From Rhodococcus tibetensis (GTDB lineage: Bacteria; Actinomycetota; Actinomycetes; Mycobacteriales; Mycobacteriaceae), in the NCBI RefSeq assembly GCF_024438035.1, contig NZ_JANFQF010000009.1:124001-188000 (forward strand): DNA of 64,000 bases. Direction: 5' to 3'. The translations under genes were made by a program, and so were the position numbers. Positions 9,653-19,991 of the stretch are shown here, piece by piece. The notes under the pieces were generated by a model. That model did not search any database, was not told the origin of the DNA, and was given only the letters and a program-made list of their open reading frames with translations. Position 1 is the stretch's first letter. Every line of letters starts with the position of its first letter.

Positions 9653-9843
9653 TGGCCGCCCTTCTGGACGTAGGCCCGGACGAAGTCCTCGGCGTTCTCC
9701 TCGAGCACGTCGTCGATCTCGTCGAGGAGGTCGTCGGTGTCCTCTGCCAGCTTCTCGCGACGTTCCTGACCTGCAGCTCCGTCACCGCCGGGGGTGTCGT
9801 CCTCATCGCCGCCACCAGTACGTTTGGTCTGCTCCTGTGCCAT
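9649..9843 (-). CDS. pup: Prokaryotic ubiquitin-like protein Pup
   Basis: Pup is the small, largely disordered protein modifier that PafA conjugates to substrates. The 64-residue product begins [16 protein letters not shown] and ends AYVQKGGQ. The C-terminal Gly-Gly-Gln means it must be deamidated to Gly-Gly-Glu by Dop before conjugation. The ARC-binding coiled-coil segment (about 25-52) is acidic and contains [16 protein letters not shown]. The ATG at 9843 is preceded by a strong AAGGAGGT ribosome-binding site; the frame is open further upstream but 64 residues is the family length. It leads the pup-prcB-prcA operon. Confidence 0.97.
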   Translation of the reverse strand: MAQEQTKRTGGGDEDDTPGGDGAAGQERREKLAEDTDDLLDEIDDVLEENAEDFVRAYVQKGGQ

Positions 9844-9951
9844 CGCCGCCGACCTCCTTGTGTAAAGGGAGCTCTTCTTCCGAGCGTCCTGTTCTGCCAA
9901 GCAGTCTGACTGATCATCCGCTCGGACCTTCACCCTACCGAGCGCCGACGT

Positions 9952-9973
9952 CCCACGTGGGCCGACGCGTCGG
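9952..9973. repeat. two adjacent short palindromes in the dop-pup gap
   Basis: CCCACGTGGG (9952-9961) is followed directly by CCGACGCGTCGG (9962-9973). Both are perfect palindromes in the 169-bp region between dop and pup. The first 10-mer recurs at 10071-10080 inside the 3' end of dop. They may be operator sites for the pup operon or part of a dop terminator; neither role is established. Confidence 0.35.
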
Positions 9974-10012
9974 TGAGTTCGCGGCCCGATCCGTCCGGAA
10001 CCAGCAGACTAC

Positions 10013-11512
10013 TCAGTTCGTGAGCTCGTCGACGAGCTCTTTCGCAGTGGCCACCGACTCCAGCAACGCTCCCACGTGGGCTTTGCTACCCCGGAGCGGC
10101 TCGAGAGTCGGGATCCGGACCAGTGAGTCCCCACCCAGGTCGAAGATCACCGAATCCCAGCTCGCGGCCGCAATGTCCGCGCCGAACTTGCGCAGGCACT
10201 CGCCGCGGAAGTAGGCGCGGGTGTCGGTGGGTGGAGCATCGACGGCGTCGAGGACCTGCTGCTCGGTGACGAGTCGATCCATCGACCCACGCGAGACCAG
10301 AAGGTTGTAGAGCCCCTTGTCCAATCGCACGTCGGAGTACTGCAGGTCGATCAGGTGCAATTTGGGGGCGGCCCACCCGAGGCCCTCCCGGCTGCGCGCA
10401 CCTTCCAGGAGACGCAGCTTCGCAGGCCAGTCCAGCAGGTGCGAGCACTCCATCGGATCACGCTCGAGCAGGTCGAGCACCATTGCCCACTTCTCGAGCA
10501 GATCGGTGACGCGGAGGTCGTCGTTGCCCTCGGCGGAGACGAACTTCGCGACCCGGTCGTGGTAGATCCGCTGCAGGGCAAGACCGGTCAGCTCCCGGCC
10601 GTCGGCCAGCGCCACCGTGGCCCGCAAGGTCGGGTCGTGGCTGATGTGATGCACGGCGGTGACCGGGCGCGCCAGTTGTAGGTCGGTGAGATCGACACCG
10701 GCCTCGATGAGATCGAGGACCAGGGCGGTGGTTCCGACCTTGAGGTACGTCGACATCTCGGCGAGGTTGGCGTCACCGATGATCACGTGGAGTCGGCGGT
10801 ACTTGTCGGCATCGGCGTGGGGCTCGTCGCGGGTGTTGATGATCCCCCGCTTGAGCGTGGTCTCGAGACCGACCTCCACCTCGATGTAATCCGCACGCTG
10901 CGACAGCTGGAAACCGGCCTCGTCACCGGACTGGCCGATGCCCACCCGCCCGGAGCCCGTAATCACCTGACGCGACGCGAAGAATGGGGTGAGGCCGTTG
11001 ATCACCGCAGAGAACGGGGTGGCCCGCGACATCAGGTAGTTCTCGTGGGTGCCGTAAGAGGCGCCCTTGCCGTCCACGTTGTTCTTGTACAGCTGCAGTC
11101 GCGGGGCACCGGGAACACTCGACGCGTGCCGGGCGGCAGCTTCCATGACCCGTTCGCCCGCCTTGTCCCAGATCACCGCATCGAGCGGGTCGGTGACCTC
11201 GGGGGCGGAATACTCCGGATGGGCGTGGTCGACGTACAGGCGCGCCCCGTTGGTAAGGATCATGTTGGCGGCGCCGACCTCGTCGGCGTCGATGACCGGT
11301 GCGGGGCCGCTGAGCCGGCCCAGGTCGAATCCGCGGGCGTCGCGCAGCGGCGACTCGACCTCGTAGTCCCAGCGGGTCCGCTTCGCCCTGGGCACCCCGG
11401 CCGCTGCCGCATAGGCAAGTACTGCCTGAGTCGAGGTCAGGATCGGATTGGCCGACGGCTCGCTGGGCGAGGAGATTCCGTACTCGACTTCGACACCGAT
11501 GATCCGCTGCAT
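10013..11512 (-). CDS. dop: Pup deamidase/depupylase Dop
   Basis: Dop converts the C-terminal glutamine of Pup to glutamate and also removes Pup from conjugates. The 499-residue protein is a PafA paralogue of the glutamine-synthetase-like fold, starting [20 protein letters not shown], with the Dop-specific insertion before [41 protein letters not shown], and [16 protein letters not shown]. Because Pup here ends in Gln, Dop activity is required for tagging. It lies upstream of pup on the same strand with a 169-bp gap, large enough for a separate pup promoter. Confidence 0.96.
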   Translation of the reverse strand: MQRIIGVEVEYGISSPSEPSANPILTSTQAVLAYAAAAGVPRAKRTRWDYEVESPLRDARGFDLGRLSGPAPVIDADEVGAANMILTNGARLYVDHAHPEYSAPEVTDPLDAVIWDKAGERVMEAAARHASSVPGAPRLQLYKNNVDGKGASYGTHENYLMSRATPFSAVINGLTPFFASRQVITGSGRVGIGQSGDEAGFQLSQRADYIEVEVGLETTLKRGIINTRDEPHADADKYRRLHVIIGDANLAEMSTYLKVGTTALVLDLIEAGVDLTDLQLARPVTAVHHISHDPTLRATVALADGRELTGLALQRIYHDRVAKFVSAEGNDDLRVTDLLEKWAMVLDLLERDPMECSHLLDWPAKLRLLEGARSREGLGWAAPKLHLIDLQYSDVRLDKGLYNLLVSRGSMDRLVTEQQVLDAVDAPPTDTRAYFRGECLRKFGADIAAASWDSVIFDLGGDSLVRIPTLEPLRGSKAHVGALLESVATAKELVDELTN

Positions 11513-11548
11513 GCTGCGAGCCTATGCGATCACCGGTTGCGGAGACGG

Positions 11549-11926
11549 TCAGGCCTGCGCGCACTCCAGGTAGCTGTCGACGGAAAGAGCCCTGAGTACC
11601 GTCCGCACCCCGGGCGGGGCCCACAGGTGGGAACTGTCTTCGACGAGCCGCGGGTCGGTGAGTGCGACGGTCTTGCCGCGCGTCTCGATGGTGCACCCAC
11701 CCGCCGCGAGTACATTGCGCACCCAGTCGCTGTTCGCTCCGTAGGTCAGCGCGAACCGGTACCGGCCGTCGACGACAAACACGTTGACCGGAGTGCGGTA
11801 GAGCCGGTCGGACTTGCGACCCCGGTGCATCACCACGGCGAAGCCGGGCAGGACGGTCGCGACGTGACGCGTCACCCGATTGGTCGCGACACGGTTGAAT
11901 CGAGCGACCGTGCGTGGCAACGCCAT
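11549..11926 (-). CDS. deazaflavin-dependent nitroreductase family protein
   Basis: The product from the ATG at 11926 (125 residues) begins MALPRTVARFNRVATNRVTR and contains GFAVVMHRGRKSDRLYRTPV, resembling the Ddn/F420H2-dependent reductase family of actinobacteria (split beta-barrel, PNPOx-like). Members bind F420, or sometimes flavin or heme; the substrate is not predictable. The frame stays open to 12082, but the upstream 52 residues overlap the divergent NUDIX gene region and lack family character. A 36-bp gap separates its stop from the dop start; cotranscription with dop is possible. Confidence 0.75.
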   Translation of the reverse strand: MALPRTVARFNRVATNRVTRHVATVLPGFAVVMHRGRKSDRLYRTPVNVFVVDGRYRFALTYGANSDWVRNVLAAGGCTIETRGKTVALTDPRLVEDSSHLWAPPGVRTVLRALSVDSYLECAQA

Positions 11927-12008
11927 GAACCCATCCTCTTCGACGAACGCTCCCCCACCCCAACCCGACAGTACTGGGCTTCGCCGCGCTGCTGGCAGGA
12001 TCGGGCGC

Positions 12009-12593
12009 ATGGACTCCGCACCGAACACTTCACCAACGGCGCACGAAATGGTGGCAGTGTTCGACGACGCAGGCCGCGCCATCGGGTCCGCCGAACGCGC
12101 GCGTGTCTACGACGAGGGGCTGTGGCACGCGAGTGCCGGAGTGCTGGTGCGGTCGGGCGACGGAAGACGCCTCTACGTGCACCGGAGATCCGATACCAAG
12201 AGGGTGTTCGCCGGTCATCACGACTGCCTGGCGGGTGGAGTGGTCGAACCCGGCGAGACGCCCGAGCAGGCCGCGAGCCGGGAATTGGCTGAGGAACTGG
12301 GCATCACCGGTGCGGAGCTGACCCCGATCGCACAGGTGTCGTGGAACGGTCAGTGGCAGGGACTGCGACTGCGCTGCCACCTCTACGCTTACGAAACCCA
12401 CTGGGACGGCCCGATCGTCCACCAGGAGAGTGAAATTGCCGCCGGCTGGTGGTGGACACCAGAAGAACTGGCCACCCACCTTCGCGACCCGGCATGGCCG
12501 TTCGCTCCCGACACCCGCGCTCTGCTCGGGAACCGCGTTGCCCCGGACGAGGATCGGCCCGGAAAACACACCGGCACGGCGGGAAACGAATGA
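12009..12593 (+). CDS. NUDIX hydrolase
   Basis: The 194-residue protein carries a NUDIX box, GGVVEPGETPEQAASRELAEELG, matching G-x5-E-x7-RE-x2-EE-x-G, preceded by LYVHRRSDTKRVFAGHHDCL. NUDIX enzymes hydrolyse nucleoside diphosphates linked to another group; the arrangement of the sequence before the box recalls YfcD/isopentenyl-isomerase-like NUDIX proteins, but substrate is uncertain. I chose the ATG at 12009 over the open frame to 11880 because the upstream part overlaps the divergent reductase start. Its stop codon sits in the loop of a hairpin shared with convergent arc. Confidence 0.85.
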   Translation: MDSAPNTSPTAHEMVAVFDDAGRAIGSAERARVYDEGLWHASAGVLVRSGDGRRLYVHRRSDTKRVFAGHHDCLAGGVVEPGETPEQAASRELAEELGITGAELTPIAQVSWNGQWQGLRLRCHLYAYETHWDGPIVHQESEIAAGWWWTPEELATHLRDPAWPFAPDTRALLGNRVAPDEDRPGKHTGTAGNE

Positions 12594-12610
12594 CGTTCCC
12601 GCCGTGCCGG
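12571..12610. terminator. bidirectional hairpin terminator between NUDIX gene and arc
   Basis: The arms CCGGCACGGCGGGAA (12571-12585) and TTCCCGCCGTGCCGG (12596-12610) are perfect inverted repeats, 15 bp each, with a 10-nt loop. The NUDIX stop codon (12591-12593) lies in the loop. arc ends at 12624 on the other strand, so the hairpin can serve both convergent genes. Confidence 0.75.
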
Positions 12611-12623
12611 CGTGGACAGCCCG

Positions 12624-14399
12624 CTACAGGTACTGGCCGGTGTTGGATTCGGTGTCGATGGCGCGGCTCGCGCTCGCGTTCTTACCGGTGACCAGTGTGC
12701 GGATGTAGACGATCCGCTCGCCCTTCTTACCGGAGATCCGGGCCCAGTCGTCCGGGTTCGTGGTGTTCGGCAGGTCCTCGTTCTCCGAGAACTCGTCGAC
12801 GATCGAATCGAAGAGGTGCTGGACCCGCAGGCCCGGCGCTCCGGTGTCGAGCACCGACTTGATGGCGTACTTCTTGGCCCGGTCGACGATGTTCTGGATC
12901 ATCGCGCCGGAGTTGAAGTCCTTGAAGTACAGAACCTCCTTGTCACCGTTGGCATAGGTGACCTCGAGGAAGCGGTTCTCCTCGCTCTCGGCGTACATGC
13001 GGTCGACGACCCGTTCGATCATCGCGCCAATGCAGGCCGTGCGGTCACCACCGAACTCCGCCAGATCGTCGGCGTGGACGGGCAGTGTCTCGGTCAGGTA
13101 CTTGGAGAAAATGTCCTGTGCCGATTCCGCGTCGGGACGCTCGATCTTGATCTTCACGTCCAGGCGGCCCGGACGCAGGATCGCGGGGTCGATCATGTCC
13201 TCACGGTTGGACGCGCCGATCACAATGACGTTCTCGAGCCCCTCGACGCCATCGATCTCGCTGAGCAGCTGCGGGACCACGGTCGTCTCGACATCGGAGG
13301 ACACACCCGATCCGCGGGTACGGAAGATCGAATCCATCTCGTCGAAGAACACGATGACGGGAGTACCCTCGGATGCCTTCTCGCGAGCCCGCTGGAAGAT
13401 GAGCCGGATGTGCCGCTCTGTCTCGCCGACGAACTTGTTGAGCAGCTCGGGGCCCTTGATGTTGAGGAAGAACGACTTTGCTTCTTTGCTGTCCTGACCG
13501 CGGGCCTCGGCGATCTTCTTGGCCAGTGAGTTCGCGACGGCCTTTGCGATCAGCGTCTTACCGCAACCGGGCGGGCCGTAAAGGAGGACACCTTTGGGCG
13601 GGCGGAGCGCGTACTCGTGGAACAGGTCCTTGTGGAGGAACGGCAACTCGACCGCGTCGCGGATCTGTTCGATCTGCCGTCCGAGCCCGCCGATGTCGTC
13701 GTAGTGCACGTCCGGGACCTCTTCGAGGACGAGGTCCTCGACTTCGGCCTTCGGAATCCGCTCGAACGCGTACCCCGCCTTGGTGTCGACCAGAAGGGAA
13801 TCACCGGGCCGCAACTTGCGGGTGGGTGATTCCGCATCGTAAGCGATCGACTCCCGCTCACTGTCGGCGAAGACCGCCGCGAGGGGTTCGGCGAGCCAGA
13901 CGATGCGTTCTTCGTCGGCATGACCGACCACGAGGGCGCGCTGGCCGTCGTCGAGGATCTCGCGCAGGGTGCTGATCTCGCCCACACTCTCGAAGGCGCC
14001 TGCCTCGACGATGGTGAGTGCCTCGTTGAGGCGCACGGTCTGACCGAGCTTGAGGGTCTCGGACTCGACGTTCGGCGAACACGTCAACCGCATCTTGCGG
14101 CCGGAGGTGAACACGTCCACGGTCTGGTCGTCGTGGACCCCCAGGAGGACGCCGTATCCACTCGGCGGCTGGCCGAGGCGGTCGACTTCCTCGCGGAGAG
14201 CGATGAGCTGCTGGCGTGCTTCCTTGAGGGTGTCCATCAGCTTGGTGTTACGAATGGACAACGAGTCCACTCGTGATTCCATCTCACGGAGCTGTTCCGG
14301 CGACTCCGCGAGCTGCCTCCGCAATGCCGACGCCTCTGCGCGCAACGCCTCGAGCTCTCGTGCGGCCGCAACCGAATCGGGGTTCTCTGTCGAGCTCAT
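12624..14399 (-). CDS. arc: AAA+ proteasome-activating ATPase ARC/Mpa
   Basis: ARC (Mpa in mycobacteria) is the hexameric ring that captures pupylated proteins through its coiled coil, unfolds them and feeds the 20S core. The 591-residue product has an N-terminal coiled coil (about 5-70), tandem OB domains (about 75-230), and an AAA domain with Walker A GPPGCGKT (275-282), Walker B FFDEMDS (Asp353-Glu354) and sensor region [20 protein letters not shown]. It ends in Gln-Tyr-Leu, the motif that docks into and opens the proteasome gate. The ATG at 14399 follows GGGAGGAG; the frame runs open to 14900, but the extra part is not conserved. Confidence 0.96.
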   Translation of the reverse strand: MSSTENPDSVAAARELEALRAEASALRRQLAESPEQLREMESRVDSLSIRNTKLMDTLKEARQQLIALREEVDRLGQPPSGYGVLLGVHDDQTVDVFTSGRKMRLTCSPNVESETLKLGQTVRLNEALTIVEAGAFESVGEISTLREILDDGQRALVVGHADEERIVWLAEPLAAVFADSERESIAYDAESPTRKLRPGDSLLVDTKAGYAFERIPKAEVEDLVLEEVPDVHYDDIGGLGRQIEQIRDAVELPFLHKDLFHEYALRPPKGVLLYGPPGCGKTLIAKAVANSLAKKIAEARGQDSKEAKSFFLNIKGPELLNKFVGETERHIRLIFQRAREKASEGTPVIVFFDEMDSIFRTRGSGVSSDVETTVVPQLLSEIDGVEGLENVIVIGASNREDMIDPAILRPGRLDVKIKIERPDAESAQDIFSKYLTETLPVHADDLAEFGGDRTACIGAMIERVVDRMYAESEENRFLEVTYANGDKEVLYFKDFNSGAMIQNIVDRAKKYAIKSVLDTGAPGLRVQHLFDSIVDEFSENEDLPNTTNPDDWARISGKKGERIVYIRTLVTGKNASASRAIDTESNTGQYL

Positions 14400-14518
14400 G
14401 TGCGTCTCCTCCCAATGAAGATCTATCAACGCTACCGGCACCGCCCGAATTCTGCGCCGTGACACGGAATCTGCCGATTGCGAATCGGCCAACGAGAGTC
14501 CCGAACCTCCAGTTTCCA

Positions 14519-14537
14519 TCATGTTAGCCTTACCTAC
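14519..14537. promoter_or_regulatory. candidate IdeR/DtxR iron box upstream of the Mtb12-like lipoprotein gene
   Basis: TCATGTTAGCCTTACCTAC matches the 19-bp IdeR consensus TWAGGTTAGSCTWACCTWA at 16 of 19 positions by my count. It lies 47 bp upstream of the lipoprotein start (14584) and 120 bp from the divergent arc start. The match is seen in sequence; binding is inference. Confidence 0.5.
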
Positions 14538-14583
14538 CTGCTGAGCAGTTTCTCTCTCTTCTGGTGTAACGAAAGGGCTCGTT

Positions 14584-15093
14584 GTGATAATCCGCACTCC
14601 GCTGATCGGCACCTCCTTCGTCGGCAAGGCCGCGGTCGCCGCGGGCGCTGTCGTCCTCGCGCTCGGACTGTCGGCGTGCTCGTCCGACGACACCACGCCG
14701 GCCACCGCCACGACGGCCACCGCCGCCGCGACCGCAACCGCGGACCAGGATTCCGTTGCCGCGCCAAGTTCGGCGGAACTGCTCACGACGCTCCAGGTCC
14801 TCGTCGATCCCGCGCGCCCCGTGAACGAGAAGACCGTCGTGGTGGTCGAGGGTGAGAAGCGCCGCTCCAACATCGAGGCCATGACCGCTGCCACGGCCAA
14901 CTACCCGGTGTCGTTCGCCGTCGCAGACGTCCAGGTAGACGGGGATATTGCCACGGCGAACGTCGCGGTGACGAGTCCGCACGGCACCGCCGCTCCCACC
15001 CCGTGGACATGGGAGAACGTCGACGGCACCTGGAAGCTGTCGGACGAGAGCACCTGCGCGTTGCTGGGCATGGCCCGAACGGGCTGCAGCTAG
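14584..15093 (+). CDS. Mtb12/LppK-like secreted lipoprotein
   Basis: The 169-residue product has a lipoprotein signal peptide with lipobox LSAC (Cys32), a Thr/Ala-rich linker (about 37-60), then a compact domain beginning [19 protein letters not shown] that resembles the low-molecular-weight antigen Mtb12 (CFP2) family. The spacing of [20 protein letters not shown] and the final WKLSDES agree with that fold. Function of the family is unknown. In M. tuberculosis, lppK (Rv2116) lies in the same place next to mpa. GTG at 14584 follows GAAAGGG. A candidate iron box lies just upstream, and an intrinsic terminator follows. Confidence 0.7.
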   Translation: MIIRTPLIGTSFVGKAAVAAGAVVLALGLSACSSDDTTPATATTATAAATATADQDSVAAPSSAELLTTLQVLVDPARPVNEKTVVVVEGEKRRSNIEAMTAATANYPVSFAVADVQVDGDIATANVAVTSPHGTAAPTPWTWENVDGTWKLSDESTCALLGMARTGCS

Positions 15094-15117
15094 AACAGAC
15101 CCGAAGGACCGTTTCTG

Positions 15118-15143
15118 CGGCGGCGCCCGTTCGGGCGCCGCCG
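15118..15143. terminator. intrinsic terminator after the lipoprotein gene
   Basis: CGGCGGCGCCCG (15118-15129) and CGGGCGCCGCCG (15132-15143) form a perfect 12-bp stem with a 2-nt spacer, followed by TTTT on the plus strand. It sits between the lipoprotein stop (15093) and the convergent trmI stop (15155). Confidence 0.85.
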
Positions 15144-15154
15144 TTTTCCGTCCG

Positions 15155-16012
<858 letters not shown>

Positions 16013-16102
16013 TCAACGACTCCTCAACCTGTTCGTTCCGGCTCGTCGTACTCGCCGGCGGCCACGACGAGACTGTCGGACCAGGCGCCTACCCTGCCAG
16101 GT

Positions 16103-17008
16103 GTGAGCATCTCAGAGTCGTCAGCCCCTGTGACAACGGGTTCCCCATCACAGACCGAACTGGGGCCGGCAACCCGCAGGCGCCCCGCGCTCTCCCCGTC
16201 CCGGGCCGGTGACTTCAAGCAGTGCCCGTTGCTCTATCGCTTCCGGGCCGTCGACCGACTCCCCGAGGCACCCTCGCGGGCGCAGGTGAAGGGCACGGTG
16301 GTGCACGCGGCGCTGGAAACATTGTTCGGGTTGCCCGCCGCCGAGCGTGTCCCGGAGCGCGCCGTCGACCTGATCCCTCCCTCGTGGGATCGGATGCTCG
16401 CCGAGGCACCCGAACTGATCGATCTGGTACCCCTCGACGAGCGCGAGGCGTTCCTCGACGAGGCCCGCTCTCTGGTCGTCGCCTACTACGGTCTCGAAGA
16501 CCCGACGCGGTTCGAGGCGGAGTCGTGCGAGCTGCGGGTGGAGACGGAACTCGACGACGGGGTGTTGCTGCGCGGTTTCGTCGACCGCATCGACGTCGCG
16601 CCTACCGGCGAGGTGCGGGTGGTCGATTACAAGACCGGCCGCGCCCCACGGGAAATGAGCGAGTCCAAGGCGTTGTTCCAGATGAAGTTCTACGCCCTGG
16701 TGCTGCTCCGGACCCGGGGCATCGTACCCGCGCAGCTGCGTCTGCTGTACCTGGCCTCCGGCATCGTGCTCACCTACGCGCCCGACGAGGACGAACTGCT
16801 GCGGTTCGAACGCACGCTGTCGGCCATCTGGAAGGCGATTCTGACGGCGGGTGCGACCGGCGACTTCCGCCCCAAGCCCAGCCGACTGTGCGACTGGTGT
16901 GACCATAAAGCCCTGTGCCCGTCGTTCGGCGGAACACCGCCGCCCTATCCGGGATGGCCGGAAGGTCCGGCCGAGGACGCGCCAGGATTCGAGGAGATCG
17001 TCGAATGA
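16103..17008 (+). CDS. RecB/Cas4-type PD-(D/E)XK exonuclease
   Basis: The 301-residue product is a stand-alone RecB-family nuclease domain. It shows the active-site blocks VKGTVVHAALE, LLRGFVDRID and VRVVDYKTGRAPRE (Asp and Lys of PD-(D/E)XK). One cysteine near the start (FKQCPLLYR) and three near the end (CDWCDHKALCPSF) form the four-Cys iron-sulfur staple typical of AddB/Cas4-like members. It probably processes DNA ends in repair; there are no cas genes nearby, so a CRISPR role is not indicated. The GTG start at 16103 is chosen after a conserved-context check; the frame opens further upstream. Its stop overlaps the next start (ATGA). Confidence 0.85.
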   Translation: MSISESSAPVTTGSPSQTELGPATRRRPALSPSRAGDFKQCPLLYRFRAVDRLPEAPSRAQVKGTVVHAALETLFGLPAAERVPERAVDLIPPSWDRMLAEAPELIDLVPLDEREAFLDEARSLVVAYYGLEDPTRFEAESCELRVETELDDGVLLRGFVDRIDVAPTGEVRVVDYKTGRAPREMSESKALFQMKFYALVLLRTRGIVPAQLRLLYLASGIVLTYAPDEDELLRFERTLSAIWKAILTAGATGDFRPKPSRLCDWCDHKALCPSFGGTPPPYPGWPEGPAEDAPGFEEIVE

Positions 17009-17847
17009 GTTCGGAGTCCTACTACGTTCCGGTCGGTTCGGAATCGCTGAGCGCTGCAGCGTCCGATCCGGACCGGAAGGTCACTGTCGGGCGGTTCGCG
17101 AGTACCGACCTGACCATCAGCGTGTGGGCCGACACCATGCAACACGGCGCGCCCCCGTCCGCGCTCCTCGTCCGCGCGCTCGAGCGTTGCGGCGCCCGGA
17201 ACGACGTCCGGGTCACCCGGGTCGCCGTCGATATCCTGGGCCCCATCCCGATCGCCGAACTCGAGGTCCGCTCCTGGGTGCAGCGTCCCGGCCGAAGGGT
17301 GGAGTTGGTGGTCGCGGAACTGTGGGCCGCCGATGCCGCCGGCCGATCGAGGGCGGTAGCGAGGGCCACCGGGTGGCGGATGGAGACCGTCGATACCCGC
17401 GACACGGTCCACACCGCCGACGCACCCCTCCCACCACGGACCGCCGGCCGCGAAGGCGCCGTGTGGACCTTCCCTGGTTCCGGGTACCTCGACACCCTCG
17501 AGTACCGATGGATCGCCGAGATCGGCGGCGATGGCCCCGCCGCGGTGTGGGCGAAGCCGAAACCTGCCCTCGTCCGCGGCGAGCAGATGACCCCGCTCGA
17601 GCGGTTGTTCTCGGTGGCCGACATCGCCAACGGTGTGGGATCCAAGCTCGACCCGACGCACTGGACGTTCCTGAACACGGACCTCACGGTGCACGTGTTC
17701 CGGGTACCGGAGGGTGAGTGGGTCGGGGTCAGCGCCGAAACGTCCATCGGCCCCGACGGCGTGGGCATGTGCGCGGGCGTGCTCTACGACGACGCCGGGG
17801 CGATCGGTCGCATCGCCCAGTCCGTACAGGTCCGCGCCCGCCCCTGA
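17005..17847 (+). CDS. thioesterase-family (double hot-dog) protein
   Basis: The 280-residue product contains two similar halves in which ALLVRALERC/VAVDILGPIPIAELEVRSWVQRPGRRVELV and PLERLFSVADIANGVGSKLDP/FLNTDLTVHVFRVPEGEWVG resemble the two hot-dog domains of TesB-like acyl-CoA thioesterases. This predicts hydrolysis of an acyl-CoA thioester, substrate unknown. Its ATG overlaps the stop of the RecB-type nuclease by 4 bp, so both are translated from one message, although no functional link is obvious. It is convergent with hisG, 38 bp away. Confidence 0.75.
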   Translation: MSSESYYVPVGSESLSAAASDPDRKVTVGRFASTDLTISVWADTMQHGAPPSALLVRALERCGARNDVRVTRVAVDILGPIPIAELEVRSWVQRPGRRVELVVAELWAADAAGRSRAVARATGWRMETVDTRDTVHTADAPLPPRTAGREGAVWTFPGSGYLDTLEYRWIAEIGGDGPAAVWAKPKPALVRGEQMTPLERLFSVADIANGVGSKLDPTHWTFLNTDLTVHVFRVPEGEWVGVSAETSIGPDGVGMCAGVLYDDAGAIGRIAQSVQVRARP

Positions 17848-17885
17848 GTTGGAGGCGAGCGCGGAAGGGAAGTGGAACGCGACGT

Positions 17886-18737
17886 CTACAGCGCGCGGCA
17901 CGACCGGATGTTCGAGGCGAGGATCGCCTTGGCACCGAGTTCGGCGAGCTCGTCCATCACACCGTTGTGTCCCTTGATCGGCACCATCGCCCGCACCGCC
18001 ACCCAATTCTCGTCGGCCAGAGGGGACAGTGTCGGCGATTCCAGACCCGGGGTGATCTTCAACGCGTCGTCGAGGATCGTCTTGGGGCAGTCGTAATCGA
18101 GCATGAGATTCTGTTGCGCGAACACGATGCCCCGAACCCGCTCCACCAACTGATTGCGGGCCGAATCGTCGGCGGGCGAACCCGCGCGTTCGATGAGCAC
18201 ACCCTCGGAGTCGCAGAGAGTATCCCCGAACGCGACCAGGTTGTGCTGGCGCAGTGTGCGTCCCGACCCCACCACGTCGGCGATCGCGTCCGCGACACCG
18301 AGCTGAATCGAGATCTCGACAGCACCGTCGAGGCGGATGACCGAGGCCTCGATGCCGCGGGCCGACAGATCGTCGCGCACGAGATTGGGGTAGGACGTGG
18401 CGATCCGCAGCCCCGCGAGGTCCTCGACCGACCAGTCCTTCCCCGCAGGGGCGGCGTACCGGAAGGTGGACCGCCCGAAGCCCAGGGAGAGACGCTCGGA
18501 GACCGATGCACCCGAATCGCGGGCAAGGTCGCGGCCGGTGATCCCGAGGTCGAGCTCACCCGAACCGACATAGATCGCGATGTCCTTGGGGCGCAGGAAG
18601 AAGAACTCGACCTGGTTGGCCGGGTCGAGAACGGTCAGGTCACGCGAGTCGGTGCGGCGGCGGTAACCGGCCTCGCTGAGAATTTCGGCGGCGGACTCGG
18701 ACAGCGAGCCCTTGTTCGGAACTGCAACGCGCAGCAT
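17886..18737 (-). CDS. hisG: ATP phosphoribosyltransferase (long form)
   Basis: HisG catalyses the first step of histidine biosynthesis, joining ATP and PRPP. The 283-residue length and the C-terminal ACT-like segment ([28 protein letters not shown]) identify the long, histidine-inhibited form. The N-terminal part has [19 protein letters not shown], the PRPP-region [16 protein letters not shown] and LGITGRDL. It follows hisE by 52 bp on the same strand, a pairing also found in mycobacteria. Confidence 0.96.
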   Translation of the reverse strand: MLRVAVPNKGSLSESAAEILSEAGYRRRTDSRDLTVLDPANQVEFFFLRPKDIAIYVGSGELDLGITGRDLARDSGASVSERLSLGFGRSTFRYAAPAGKDWSVEDLAGLRIATSYPNLVRDDLSARGIEASVIRLDGAVEISIQLGVADAIADVVGSGRTLRQHNLVAFGDTLCDSEGVLIERAGSPADDSARNQLVERVRGIVFAQQNLMLDYDCPKTILDDALKITPGLESPTLSPLADENWVAVRAMVPIKGHNGVMDELAELGAKAILASNIRSCRAL

Positions 18738-18789
18738 GAGAGGGGTCCTTTCGGAGAAGACGCGGGAAGAGAGAGGCTCGATCGACCGA

Positions 18790-19071
18790 TCACAGATGTC
18801 GGTAGACGTCCTCGAGCTTCAGCCCTTTACCCACCATCAGCACCTGGACCCAGTAGAGCAGCTGAGAAATCTCCTCGGAGAGCGCGTCGTCGCTCTCGTG
18901 CTCGGCGGCAATCCACACCTCACCGGCCTCTTCGAGGATCTTCTTTCCCTGCGAATGGACGCCGGCGTCCAGGGCGGCAACGGTGCCGGAGCCCTCGGGA
19001 CGGGTGGCGGCGCGTTCGGTCAGCTCGGCGAACAGGGATTCGAAGGTCTTCACGAGGACCCATTGTTTCAC
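18790..19071 (-). CDS. hisE: phosphoribosyl-ATP pyrophosphatase
   Basis: HisE hydrolyses phosphoribosyl-ATP in the second step of histidine synthesis. The 93-residue product from the GTG at 19071 begins [20 protein letters not shown] and has the MazG-like metal site [20 protein letters not shown] plus [16 protein letters not shown]. The frame is open to 19140, but mycobacterial HisE is 93 residues and begins at the equivalent position. hisG follows downstream. Confidence 0.95.
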   Translation of the reverse strand: MKQWVLVKTFESLFAELTERAATRPEGSGTVAALDAGVHSQGKKILEEAGEVWIAAEHESDDALSEEISQLLYWVQVLMVGKGLKLEDVYRHL

Positions 19072-19096
19072 GCCACCGCGGTCTCCTCGGAACCGG

Positions 19097-19990
19097 TCAC
19101 CGCCCGAGAGTGCGGCGACTCTCGAACCGGCGGACCGCACCCGACACCGGGTCGGTGAACTCGATGGCCCGTGCCAGCAACTGCAGGGGCGAAGAGAAGT
19201 TCCCGGGCTCGGAACGGCGGAAGGTCGGGTAGTAGTTGTCGCCCTCGATGGGCAACCCGAGCGAAGACATGTGCAACCGCAGCTGGTGTGTGCGACCCGT
19301 CCTGGGCAGCAGACGGTAGCGTCCGCGACCGTTCCTCGACTCGATCAGGTCGATGACGGTTTCACTGTTCGGCTCCCCCGGTTCTTCGGTCGCCGTCATC
19401 ACTCCGTGTTCCTTCACGATGCGGCTGCGAAGGGTGCGTGGGAATGTCAACGTCGGATCGGTGTCGGCAAGTGCCTCATACTCTTTCGTCACCTGCCGGG
19501 AGGCGAACAACTCCTGATACGGTCGACGGTCCTCTCGCCGGACGAGGAATACGAGCACACCCGCCGTCATCCGGTCGAGCCGGTGCGCCGGCGTCAATTC
19601 GGGGAGATCGAGGGTCTTTCGCAGTCGCACGACCGCGGTCTCGGTGATGTGGGCGCCACGCGGAATGGTCGCGAGGAAGTGCGGTTTGTCGACCACGACG
19701 AGCCGGTCGTCGTGATGGAGGATGTCGATGTCGAACGGCACCGGGATTTCGGGGGCGGGGTCACGGTAGAAGTACACGAAGCGAGTCGGCGAGTACCGCG
19801 TTCGGCGATCGACCACCCGTCCGTGTTCGTCGACCACTCCCCCGCTGTCGATCAGCGTGAGCCAGTGCGCACTGTCGTCGGGATAGGTCCGCAGGAGAAA
19901 ATCGGCAACGGTCTTCGTGTCGACGTCGGCCGGCATCCGAATGCGGTCCGGTCCGAGGCCGTTGCGGACGGGCAGCGGGGCACCGGCCAT
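19097..19990 (-). CDS. RluA-family pseudouridine synthase
   Basis: The 297-residue protein from the ATG at 19990 isomerises uridine to pseudouridine in rRNA or tRNA. It shows [16 protein letters not shown], the catalytic motif [11 protein letters not shown] with its aspartate, KEYEALAD, and [20 protein letters not shown], all typical of RluA-type enzymes. The N-terminus (about 1-70) includes an S4-like/helical region. Target site is not predictable. It begins 1 nt after the stop of the TrhO-type gene, so the two tRNA/rRNA-modifying enzymes are cotranscribed. Confidence 0.88.
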   Translation of the reverse strand: MAGAPLPVRNGLGPDRIRMPADVDTKTVADFLLRTYPDDSAHWLTLIDSGGVVDEHGRVVDRRTRYSPTRFVYFYRDPAPEIPVPFDIDILHHDDRLVVVDKPHFLATIPRGAHITETAVVRLRKTLDLPELTPAHRLDRMTAGVLVFLVRREDRRPYQELFASRQVTKEYEALADTDPTLTFPRTLRSRIVKEHGVMTATEEPGEPNSETVIDLIESRNGRGRYRLLPRTGRTHQLRLHMSSLGLPIEGDNYYPTFRRSEPGNFSSPLQLLARAIEFTDPVSGAVRRFESRRTLGR

Positions 19991-19991
19991 G

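Noticed and set aside
16103-17008. RecB/Cas4-like nuclease as part of a CRISPR system
   Set aside because: No cas genes or repeat arrays are in the window, and the gene sits in a conserved actinobacterial neighbourhood next to trmI.
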